Shown piece by piece: positions 22,631-32,789 of a DNA stretch of 64,000 nt. Location of the stretch: contig MNCI01003984.1 of assembly GCA_015680685.1 (NCBI GenBank), positions 7,375 to 71,374 of the forward strand. The letters run 5' to 3'. The notes beneath the pieces are model-generated. The model was not told where the DNA came from, ran no database searches, and saw only the letters and a list, made by a program, of their open reading frames with translations. The stretch's first letter is position 1. Every line of letters begins with the position of its first letter. The position numbers and the translations under genes are program-made. This DNA comes from Gnetum montanum (lineage: Eukaryota > Streptophyta > Gnetopsida > Gnetales > Gnetaceae).

Positions 22631-23129
22631 TGTAAGAAAATAATTGTGTAGAAAAGATGGCACAAGTAATTAAAGTATAGAATGCGGAAGTAAATGGCAC
22701 AAGAAATTCACATGCATAAATATCTAGAAATGCACAATTCTTGAGGAAATGGAACTAATCTCTAGCCATTGATGCTTCAGATATAATTTGGTATTCTAAT
22801 TCTTTTTGCACACAAGCACTCTGCAATGATGATGTATGCAATCTTGAAGCATCTATGAAAGGGACTGGAATTACAATCCTGCTATGATTCATGGTGTCTT
22901 TCTTTGTTCTTCCATCAAGAACGAATTTATAGGCCACGAAATCGATTACCATAAGAGACCCAATCCCAACACGTTATAAGATATAGAGACCACCTTGATG
23001 CATTAACCAACTCATAAAAATACATTAGTGAGCATAGTACCCACTTTCATGCATTAACTAACCCACAAAATGTATGGTGGCCACTTTAATGCATTAACTA
23101 ATGCATAAAGCGAATTAATGGGTAATGCA
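22631..23129 (-). repeat. Right (5') LTR of the minus-strand copia element
   Basis: On the plus strand it starts TGTAAGAAAATAATTG and ends GGTAATGCA. It aligns with the left LTR; its end point is set by that alignment. Near the right end there are repeated GCATTAAC(T/C)AA words, shared with the left LTR. Confidence 0.85.
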
Positions 23130-23338
23130 TTCCTATGAGTAGCTTTAGGATTTCAAAAGGATGCTTTAGTGGGAAAATAACCAACCGATGAGTTTATTAA
23201 CAATAAAACCATAAACGGTTAAGGGAGCCCAGATTATAGGGTTGAAAGATGGTCCGAGGTTGAGGATTTTGTGTCTCAATTAATCCATATGCACTACGTT
23301 CTCTCAGCCGTCGTGAGGTTTAGCTGGTGATCTAATGA

Positions 23339-23824
23339 TCACTGGGCCGTGAGATGGGGAAATCTCGTAAATCTCTTTCTCTTAAGCGCCTCCAACCCCA
23401 CCATGGCTGCGTTTTTCTCAGCCTACTTCTTCATTTGGGCAGCCTCCCCGGTGAGCATTAGTCCTGCAGCTTTAACTATAAACGTAAATGTGGGCAAATG
23501 TCCTGGTCCAGACACCGTGGTGGTAGACCTTGGTAGTGGCAGTTCACTCTTGACCGCCATTTCCTGCAATAAGGTCTTGCTCATACCTAAGATAAACTTT
23601 GAGTGTTTTTTTTTTTCTGTGACCGCCTGTAGTGCCTCCTCCGCGGTAGCCTCTTCTGCCCGCTGCAGCGTGCTGAAACACATCGGACTTGAGTACGGTC
23701 TCGCCCCGAAGCTCACCATCACCTTGAAGAGGGATCCGTGATCCGGACCCTCTTGCCTATAGTCATACGATGACAAGTCTAGGCTGCACTTCTGTGCAAA
23801 TTCCCACAACTGATTTTTAAACAT
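23339..23824 (-). pseudogene. Double-stranded RNA-binding protein (DRB/HYL1 family) copy with one in-frame stop
   Basis: From the Met at 23824 the protein has two tandem double-stranded-RNA-binding motifs. The first is MFKNQLWEFAQKCSLDLSSY, REGPDHGSLFKVMVSFG, EEATAEEALQAV; the second is MSKTLLQEMAVKSELPLP, TTTVSGPGHLPTFTF, TGEAAQMKK-stop-AEKNAAMVGLEALKR. DRB proteins partner Dicer-like enzymes in small-RNA production. A TAG (23423-23425) stands exactly where Gln is usual in KKQAEKNAA, and the frame reopens at once to a TGA at 23339. There is no intron, although plant DRB genes usually have them, which suggests a retrocopy. The family C-terminus beyond the second motif is missing. An upstream in-frame Met at 23914 adds only unrelated residues. 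Confidence 0.85.
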
Positions 23825-24306
23825 GATTGGCGACAGAGGGAAAGGCGACGGTGAGTTAATGAAGCGAGCTCGGTAATGCGCAGTCCTGCCTGTTTCGTTC
23901 TTAGGGCATTGCATGTGTTGCCATTCCGTTCTTTCTCCTCTTTTTATCAGGCAAAGTGCAGAAATGAAGGAGTACGAATAAACAGCAGTAACGGTGGTCT
24001 GTAACGCGCATGTTTATCGCTGGAAATTGCCAATTTCCCGGCTCCATTTTAGTTTTCTTTCTAGACTTTTCTGTCATTTTACATTTTAAAGTTTTAAAAA
24101 CGCAGCCAGCAACTTTCCCTGTACTGCTCCAGCGGCAAGCAAGGCATGCTTGGCTGGCCCCGAAGTAGCAAAGTTGCCATGCTAACAAAACGGATGTTTC
24201 AGGGAATGTGCTGGCTGCAACCAAATTTCAACTTAGATAAGCCTATAGGTGGAAAAACGTTCCACAAAATTGTGAAAAATCAGAGAAAATGGTGAGAACT
24301 TGGTAC

Positions 24307-24421
24307 CTAGTAGATCTTGATGAAGATCATTCCCCCGCAGAAGCCTTGAAATAATGTGAATGGCCTCCTCCACCTCATCCAAAACTAGATTCCCACTGCT
24401 TGATCCAATCTTCCTCACCAT
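24307..24421 (-). CDS. Orphan exon-like ORF, unrecognised
   Basis: On the minus strand a Met at 24421 opens MVRKIGSSSGNLVLDEVEEA followed by IHIISRLLRGNDLHQDLL. The acidic/hydrophobic alternation looks like real protein, and the frame meets a possible splice donor (CTAG/GTACC) at 24307. The preceding 230 bases (to about 24650) resemble a 5' untranslated leader. I do not recognise the family. It lies 480 bases upstream of the DRB copy on the same strand, but nothing shows they belong to one gene. Confidence 0.3.
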
Positions 24422-24439
24422 GGTTGCTGAAAGCCTCAA

Positions 24440-25020
24440 ACCTTTGCCTTGATTGTTGCAGAAGAAAAGCTTGAAAATCCTTGCTCTAATGCTTCAACTC
24501 TGTGAATGGAGATGGGTAGATGCCAAGATTGATGAGCAGATGTGGTGAACTTGGTCCTTCAACCACCACTAAGTTCTTCAACCACCACTACAGATTCTGG
24601 GTGCCACACTTAGAAGACTTGGAAGAAAATAGCTTCAGTGTTAGGGATTTGTAGTGGGAAATCTTACAATCTTCCCCGTAGACAAGAAAAAGCCTTTTAG
24701 GAAGTCAAGAAAATCTTATTAACATTGATCTTGGAGATGTTTAATGAGATACCAAGCCTTGAATGTCAGTTTCTAATGGAAAGTTCCTATTTCCAATTTC
24801 ACAAATTGAGTTTTCCAAACCAATGCATACACCAACTTGGAGAGCTTGAAACATTGGTAGTATGTTGGTGACAAGATCTCCAATGTATTTGGCAAACATG
24901 TAAAGGATCTGATCAGGCGTTTACCATCTTAAGTTCAACTTTAAATCATCTAGAAGGCCCAACAAACTTTGAGATTTCAACAAGTTACAAAGCACCAAAA
25001 TTTGACACAAGGAAGTACCC
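24440..25020. other. No gene seen; possible leader of the orphan ORF
   Basis: A short direct repeat CAACCACCACTA(A/C)(A/G) at 24557-24592 is the only structure. No domains were found on either strand. Confidence 0.4.
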
Positions 25021-25021
25021 A

Positions 25022-25086
25022 GCATATATGCTTATCATATATATGCCCAATGTATATGCCTAGCATATATGCCAAACATATATGGT
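25022..25086 (+). repeat. Short tandem repeat of CATATATGCC-like units
   Basis: Five imperfect units of 12-15 bp (AGCATATATGCTT, ATCATATATATGCCC, AATGTATATGCCT, AGCATATATGCC, AAACATATATGG) follow each other directly. Confidence 0.75.
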
Positions 25087-25169
25087 TTTTTAGCTTTTTT
25101 TTTTTAATGTGGCATAAAAAACCACTTTTCTAGAGTCTACTAGTAGTTTTCATAGAATTTCATTATTTA

Positions 25170-25430
25170 TTACTAGCTAATTTCTTGTTTTATTATATTT
25201 TGCTAGCTTTTTTATTATTTAAACAATTTAAAACCTATTTTCTCTAGCTTTTTTATTATTTTGATACTTTACAACTTGTTTTCCCTAGCTTCTTGCTAAT
25301 TTTGACAATTTACAACCTATTTCCTTAGATTTTGCTAATTTTGACAATTATCAACCTATTTTCTTGAATATTTCACTTGTTTTGGCAGTTATAACTTATT
25401 TTCATTGAATTTTTGTTTATTTCAATTATG
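25170..25430 (+). repeat. Degenerate tandem repeat, unit about 55-65 bp
   Basis: Successive blocks repeat the pattern TTTTGACAATTTACAACCTA then TTTTCYCTAGCTTTTTRTTA with decay from left to right; about four or five units can be traced. No coding meaning was seen. Confidence 0.6.
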
Positions 25431-25496
25431 AGAACTCAAAATAAAAATAAATATTATTATTTATACTATTTCTAACCTGGTGTAACCTTATTTGAC

Positions 25497-25930
25497 CAAG
25501 GTTGACCTCGTCAACATCATTTGATCTCATTTGGTGTTATTTGCCAACATTTTGAACCATTTTTAACATCGTTCAACCTTGTTTGTGTCCCTACTTAACA
25601 CTGTTTGCATCATTTTGGCATCATTTTCCATCATTTGATGTCTTTTGGTGTCATTTTTCACAATTATAACTTCATTTGGCTATGTTGGAAACCATTCAAC
25701 ATCATTTTACATTGTCTCAACATCATTTCATCATCTGACATCATTTTTTCATTGTTATAGCTTCATTTGATGTCATTTGATATCATTTTTACCCCATTTG
25801 ATGTCATTTTTAAAATCATTTTGATCATATTTGGCCTTGTTTCACCTTCATTTGGGATGATTGGATACCATTTCGTATCATTTTCTATCATTTATGACAT
25901 TATTTGGCCTCATTACATCTTAGCTTACTT
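25497..25930 (+). repeat. Low-complexity tract rich in CATTTGATGTCATTT-like words
   Basis: The words CATTT, TTTGATG, GTCATTT and CATCATTT recur many times without a fixed period. The ORF 25767-26006 is a by-product of this tract. Confidence 0.6.
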
Positions 25931-27394
25931 TGTTTGGACATTATTATGCTCCATGGTGTTTTATTACTATATTATTTTGCATTGTTTAGAAAATTATATC
26001 ACATAGATGCGACTTGATGTGCTTATGTTGATATGTAGGATTGAGATAGGGACATGAGAAAGCAATTCGACTTACCTTAGAGCCTAAGTGTGCCCTTCTT
26101 ATGATGTTGTTTGACCAAATGATCTTGAACACTTAAACCTTGGGCTTGAGAACTTTTGATCATATAGCCTTAACACCTTAGAATGGTCTGACTACCCTTA
26201 ACTTTGAAATTGAGAAAATCACAAAGGGTTCCTCTATCAAATTCCCCATTTCAAATCATAATGGTGAGGAGAAAACACCAAAAACTAAGTTCCTCACTTG
26301 AACCTTGAGTTTCCCAAGACATCATTAATTCCTTGCATCACATCATGAAAGTGTTTGCATGACCTTTGATTACATCTAATGTCGGCATGTTTGCTTTTAG
26401 TGTTGTTGATCTTTTGTTTGTAGGTTTAAATGAGAATTTGACATCAACAAGGTTTTTAGTTGACAACAATTGAGCCTGTGTAACCTATTATCTCCTTTTG
26501 GCATAACAAGATTATTGCAATCTTTGTATAAATCTATGAAACAAAGTATAGATTTCTCATTTTTAATGAGTTGTAACTAGTGATGGCTTGTATCTACTTA
26601 TTACCTCATGTGGCCTTACACAATCTCTTGTAATCAATGTATTCTTTGACTTGTTTTCTTATCCTCTTGGAGTTGTGCTTGCAAGATGAATCTCAAAGTC
26701 ATCATAGATATGTGACTCATCATAGTAGTGAGTTACCATGTGACCTCAATGCATGAGATTCAATTCGCTTGTCCAATGATGCCAAAAGTGCTTGCCTTAC
26801 ATCACTACTGTTACCACTCTTAAGCCATACCTTGTAACCAAATTACAACCCTCCTTACCTTGATAACAACGAAGAATAATGTTCAACATTCATGCACCAA
26901 GCCATGTGACATATCCTTTGACATGCTCCACCATTAAGTTCATTGAATGTAACACATCTCATTCAAGAAGAAAACAAAACAAAATTTGGCATTGGCAATG
27001 AAATCCAATGAATTTTTCACCACAAAACAAATGGGGAAGAAAATGATTAAGATAGCTAAGAGGATACTGAAGCCTAAAGTCAAATCAACAACTCTAGAAA
27101 AATGGAGGGAGGACTTGAGTGGCCAAAGAAACCTAAGGATGGAGTGTTGGCTCATCTAAGACATCATCAAGTAGCTAGTAGTTTGAGCATGAAGCATGAA
27201 GACCTTTTCAGTTAGTACGCATGTCACCACCATACCATAGCCATGATGTCAACATTTAGAATTCCATGTTAACCCATGTGACCATTTCCTAATAACGAAT
27301 ATGGCCTTTACCTCATCTCAGACTCATAACATTTCATTGTGACCTTATTTCACCATTGTAAGCACTCCTTGACATGGTTTGATAGTTACAGAAT
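25931..27394. other. No gene or element recognised
   Basis: AT-rich unique-looking sequence with only short ORFs of biased composition. It forms the left flank of element B. Confidence 0.45.
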
Positions 27395-28245
27395 TGATGA
27401 GTCATAGTTTGCCAGGCCCTGATATCGAGTATGCGATATTGGGTACACAATATCGCAGGCTTAGAAATGATGTTGGATATTTGATATCACTATTCCTATG
27501 TTATCCTATAAATAAAACATTGAGGTGCATAGTAGAAAACGTTTTTGGGGGGAGGAGTCTTTAGTCAATTTTTAGTTTTCAGTTCTTATAGTCAATTTTA
27601 GTGTTCTTTCCAAGTGCATGCTCGTAGTATAATGCATGTAATTGTACAAAACCTTTGTTTGAGTGTGACATACTTGGACATGAACACGATTGAGAAGAAA
27701 GATTAAGATTACCCCATCATTGCAGCATTCACTTAGCTTTTAATTATTTTAATTGTTGATTATTTATTGTTATTTTCTTAGTTAATATTTTTTTATCATC
27801 ATTTACTATTCTTGTTGTTAATGTGAAATGAGTATGCCTTAATCATGGACATTTAAGTGTAACTACGTGGTAACCTAGTAGTGTATCAAGTAGTGCTTTG
27901 AGTGATGTGCGCTTGGTAATCCCAGAAGTAGAACAAAAAATCCAAGATGTGTATAGATGATTAGGGATAGATGTTCATCATGCTTAGGCTAGCTTAGATC
28001 TTATGTCCTATTGTCCATTAGCTTAATTATGTTATCTCTTATTATCCTTAGGAGTAGCATAGTAATATAGATCACATCATACACCTCACTTTGGATTAAA
28101 CCATATGTGAAAAAGAAAATACTAGTCCAAGTGGGAAGACAGTGAATTGCAATCAATGTATAATTATATCTTGCCACAACTAGTCTTTTCACTATCCATG
28201 CTCGTATTCGTATGATTAAGCATAGGGGTACCTCACTGCTCATCA
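27395..28245 (+). repeat. 5' LTR of element B
   Basis: It runs from TGATGAGTCATAG to CTGCTCATCA. The GATATC/GATATT cluster and the TATA box TATAAATAA (27507-27515) lie near the start. It carries a short T5G6 run at about 27542 that is far longer in the 3' LTR. Confidence 0.92.
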
Positions 28246-28265
28246 TTGGCACCATTGCTGGGGAC
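28246..28265 (+). other. Primer-binding site (tRNA-Asp type) of element B
   Basis: TTGGCACCATTGCTGGGGAC starts directly after the LTR and matches the tRNA-Asp complement at most positions. It is the best kept of the three copies in the window together with that of element C. Confidence 0.85.
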
Positions 28266-28549
28266 GTTGCTAGTTATCTAGATTAGTTATATCATACAAG
28301 ATTGTTGTAATAGGGTATTAACGATATATCTTTCAAATAAAGAAATTAAATTCCATTAAGTCACACATAATTCATGATAATGTCTCTTTGACAATACAAC
28401 AATAACACAACTTCAAGTGAGGTAATTCATTGGAGAACCAATGAAATTTATGATGAAGAACAAGTTTGGAGTACTCAATCTTATGTAGGAGTTTCATATG
28501 TTCATAGACACCCCAATGATACCCAATGAATTTTGTCATCTAGCTCAGA

Positions 28550-30870
28550 TACCTCTAGTGAAGATGGGATATCCCCTAGAATGAAGGGGCCTATAAGGCC
28601 TAGGACCTTCTCAATGGGTAGCAAGAGTACATCAGGGGATGATTGGAAGACTTACAAAAGTCATGATTAGTCTTCTAGTTCCCTCTCTTCCTCTACTCTT
28701 GCAACATAAGGTTATGGATCAAATGACTATTCCTTAAGGGATTGGTGTAGAAATAAAAATTGAACCCATGGATAAAATCAGGAACACCAATATGAACATA
28801 GACAACATTATCCCAACTCACAAACTCACAACCTATTTAGTGATGATGAACCCTTGCTGGCCACTAAGAGTCTAATGCATATAACAGAGGCCATTCAGAT
28901 ATCCCGCAAGTATTGCAAGTAAAGCTATCTACCCATGCTTGATTTAAACAACTTTCTTAAGTTCTCACGAGGCTATGATTCAGATTTGCAACATCATTTA
29001 CAAGCCTTCTATGATGCTTGTGTATGGAACAACATTGAGAATGGGTCACAAAGGCTTAAGCTCTTCCCTATGACACTCGTTGACCAATCTAAAGTGTGGC
29101 ATAGGTCTTCAAAATTGAATTCAATTTTCCATTGGCCTAGAATGGTAAAATTCTTCAATGAAAGATATTAAGCCTATGCAAGAGTGTTAGCCTTGAAGAG
29201 ACAAATCCAAGAGTGGAAACAAGGGCAACATGAACCTTTGGACATGGCCTTAGAAAGATATTACTCTTTGTTAAACAAATGCCCAAGCCATGGGTTCTCC
29301 GAGGAAAGGCTAATGTATCACATCATGGATGGGCTTCGTAATGAAACAAGGGAGACCCTAGGGATGTATGCCCCAAGTCAACTATATGAAATATGAATCC
29401 ATCAATTCCAAGAGCTTATTAAGAAGGTAGAAAAAGAAAAAGGAGAAATATCCAAATGGGAGAAAGTTAAAAAATCTTAACAAGATTAAACTCTTGAAAT
29501 AATAGAGGTCCATAATTATGAAGAGAAGAAATCAACTCATCTTGAGGAGGTGAAACCGTCCCTACCTTTGCCAATACTAAAATCACTAGATGAAATCAAG
29601 GTAAAGATCAACAAGATGATGGAGTGGGTACATGAAAAATGTGGAGAGTATGCAAACATTATTAGAGAGAGATCCATGTAGGATAACTTTGACAACCAAA
29701 ACAAACAGAGGATACCAAACTTAGAAATAGGACAAAACAACATTCAAAAATTAGAAAAAAGAGCCGAAGAAAATGAGGATAGGGGCTCAACTGTAAATCA
29801 TAACTATCAATGTAATTGTTTCCTATATGATCACCCGAAAGGTCAATTCCCAATCTTGTCACATCTACATGAGCATAGGGGAAGAATGTCTCATCCAGAT
29901 TTTGTATAGAAGTACATGGTTAGATGCATCCCTAACCCACAACTTTATGGGAAATTGCACAACTCATCATACTATTCATGGGTAAATTCTTATTTACCTT
30001 AGTACTATTCTCAATTGTAGTAACAAAACCCCTAGTCATGGGGGAGGCCATCGCCAAACTGGACACACCCTTCGTATCACCCAAAACCAAGTGCTTATTA
30101 TGTTCAACACCCTGTTTCTCTAAGTGGATCAACATCCTTCACTTCATCTCATCATTATCACTCTCCTGAGTATTGTCAACCCATGTCCTCTCCTACAAGA
30201 TTACCATCTCATGTTCCTTACACTCTTCCTTACTCTCAATATTCTCATCCTTCACCTCCTTCTACATCACCACCAGTTATATCTAAAGTTTTTGCACCAC
30301 ATCACCAACCAATGAACATTACTTCTCCTACTACTGTCAACAGTAGTGGGAGTCCTCCACAATGTTGGAAGTGTCCTTTCTTTAGGCATGGTTGTAGAAA
30401 GAGACAACACAATTTTGAAACCACTACATTCTCCAACTTAGCACAAGCCCAACATAGTGATGAACCTTCCTCTTCAAACGTAACACCTCCTATTACCTTA
30501 TCTAGGCCACCAATTAATACTCCAACAACCATGCAACCCACTGAATATAAAAATGTAAGGAGACATATTGATCCTTGCATATAGTCTTATGGTCATGGGT
30601 GCCATAGTGGGTTAGCTTCTGATCACATAAACACATCTTATAATCTACCCCACTATGCCTACCTTAATGAAATGTGTGAACCCCAATTTGGATACATTCC
30701 TACCACTACACTAAAAGACACCTAGTGGTTTAGATATGACCAAACCCTAATATTTCCAACATGAATGGATCCTAACTTTCTATTTATTAATTCTCATCAT
30801 GATCAAAGGTTTAGTCATGGGGGATACACTCCATTCTAACAAGAAGAATTAGTAAATTTTTTTTTCTTTT
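28550..30870 (+). pseudogene. gag: Gag of element B
   Basis: Mostly one frame, with stops. The N-terminal part is acidic and Ser-rich. The core (28935-29396) reads FLKFSRGYDSDLQHHLQAFY, LFPMTLVDQSKVWHRS, FHWPRMVKFFNERY, LALKRQIQEWKQGQHEPLD, SHGFSEERLMYHIMDGL. A helical region with NHNYQCNCFLYDHPKG follows (about 29795-29850), then a Ser/Pro/His-rich stretch and CWKCPFFRHGCRKRQH at about 30362-30410. The last motif has spacing Cys-x2-Cys-x4-His-x-Cys-x4-His and may bind metal in place of a CCHC knuckle. The end is near SHGGYTPF (about 30835). No protease follows. Confidence 0.82.
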
Positions 30871-32250
30871 ATTTGGTTTTACAATTTTTTATTTTCTAAT
30901 TTCTTGTTTTCCAATTTGTCATTTTATCTTTTTGTGGGTAATCTCATCTGTGAATAAAATACATATGTACCCAATTGGTTGAGGCGTTGGTGAGTCACAA
31001 GTGACTAATTATTTGTATAGTGAGCCTACAACATCCATTCACCCATTCTATTAATAAGAGGTTCTTGCTCTAGGTATGATGATATTCTTGTTATCATCAA
31101 AACTTAAAGTAACTTTGTAGTCATTATGCCCAAAGCGAAGAGTGTTAGAGTAAGAGGGAATGACAAGGATGTGACATCAAGGGGACTTGTGAATTCTGTT
31201 TGGCAACATCTGTATGTGCTATCATGCAGCTTGGTTTTAATAAGATCCTTGTAGATCTAACAAACAATGGGAGTAAGTGTTGTAATAAAGGCATTCAAAA
31301 AAGGAACTCAATGTTGTTTTGGGGGGTCCCACTGGAAAGACATGCATCCATGCCTGAAGGTTGGTGGCTTCTCTAAATCATCTTTAAGAAAGACCAAGTG
31401 CAAAAGTAGATAAAAGAAGAAAAGGAAAGGCAGAAGAAAGCAAAGAAGAAAAGAAGGAAGTAAAGCAGAAAAGAAAAGCACACGAAAAACATGTCAAAAA
31501 AATTCAAATCACTCCTTCCTTGCACAAAATGCCAAGTGATCATACACCTTGCTATCATGATGCTCTTATAGTTGTCTATCATTGGGATGAAACAATGTGA
31601 TGTCATTGATCAGAGGTATGGACTTGGTTTTGATCTTGGATCAAAAGGCTAATGGTACTTTAATCATGCACAACACATAGGATTCATTGTGCCTAGGGTA
31701 AGTTACCTCACATCCTGATCTTTACAATCCCTTCTACAATTCATCTCATCTCACAGCCCAAGTACTTCTAAGTTGTGTCTTGTATGGCATAGAATTCATA
31801 CCTCTTAGAAGTGGTACTTAACATGTGTGTGTTTTGTTGCATAGGTGTAGGTTGCATTTAACTCTTCTAGTTCCTACAGACATTTTAAGGTGTGGTTACG
31901 CAAGGGAATTATAGGTTGGAACCTACTTTTGAGAGGATCCACTTGTGTGACTTTTGTAATTTGTACTTGTTGCACATCACCACATCATTTTATACCCTCC
32001 GAGTACTCCATTGCCAAATCTATTCTTTCCACTGTCATCATTTTAATCGAACATTCCTTAGAACCTTACATGTCCTTTTTCCTCATCCTTATCAAAGAAC
32101 TTCATTGTATGACTCCAATTCATTACACTTTTGGTGCCTCAATTCCCACTTGCCATTACCCCAGACCTTTTGAATCTACCTCAAATCCTTCAATTTTGGC
32201 CCTAAAAACTTGAACAATCATCAATTTTACTAAGTACCCTATCTTGGTTG
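30871..32250 (+). other. Non-coding spacer of element B
   Basis: Homologous in blocks to 9691-11050 of element A, including the T-rich start, the purine-rich tract at 31380-31490 and GGATCCACTTG. ORFs here (for example 31890-32213) are not conserved between A and B and are rejected as genes. Confidence 0.6.
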
Positions 32251-32252
32251 GG

Positions 32253-32311
32253 ACGTGATATTGGGTATGTTCTATCACGTACACAATATTGCATCCATAA
32301 AAAGTATATTT
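32253..32311 (+). promoter_or_regulatory. Internal promoter-like module of element B (decayed)
   Basis: GTGATATTGG, TCTATCACGTAC and CAATATTGC form the decayed counterpart of the GATATC cluster in A, followed by AAAAAGTATATTTAG. It sits at the same distance before the accessory ORF as in A. Confidence 0.35.
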
Positions 32312-32789
32312 AGGGGACCCTTGCACACTACACACATAATTTTCAATAGTTGACATGAGGGGAGTTGTTCAAATTTTCTTTCACAATTTTCAGAGCTTTA
32401 TGAGTCTAAATTCAACTTCCAATATTTTGCTCTTCAACACTATGCTTTATTTTCTGATTGAACCTAATTAAACCCAAAGTATTCAACTTAGTTATGGGGG
32501 AAGAGTATTGTAGAACTTGCATATAATTTTTTTTTTGAAATTTGCTAGTGCCCGAAGGATATCATAGGGGTAAGTACTATCAGAAATTCATGCCAAACTA
32601 ATTTTATCCCTTTAACCAAGTCATCTAAGTTATTATATGTGTCACCTAAACATATAAGGTCTAACATTAAACTTTTAGGGCAACTTCCTTGAAAAATTTC
32701 TAGCTCTAGAATCATACTAAGCAAAGAATTAAACATTTATTAAAGGTAATGAGTAAGGTATAAGATAACTAAATTCCTTTAAATAACCT

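Larger units (their letters stand above)
16718..23129 (-). mobile_element. Ty1/copia LTR retrotransposon, 6.4 kb, minus strand
   Basis: Direct LTRs lie at 16718-17186 and 22631-23129. The initiator-Met primer site sits next to the right LTR (the 5' LTR on the minus strand), followed by a leader of about 1 kb and then gag, protease, integrase, reverse transcriptase and RNase H in copia order. The LTRs differ by substitutions and small gaps. I could not find a convincing target duplication: the left flank ends GTTTA and the right flank begins TTCCT. All domains contain stops. Confidence 0.9.

Noticed and set aside
16713-23134. Target-site duplication of the minus-strand copia element
   Set aside because: Left flank GTTTA and right flank TTCCT differ; a GTTTA 60 bp further right (23192) would need an LTR end that the left LTR does not share.
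25767-26006. ORF of 79 codons, Phe/Ile-rich, membrane-like
   Set aside because: It arises from the CATTT/TTTGATG low-complexity tract, not from a gene.
31890-32213. ORF of 107 codons in the spacer of element B
   Set aside because: Element A has homologous DNA here but no conserved open frame, so coding is unlikely.
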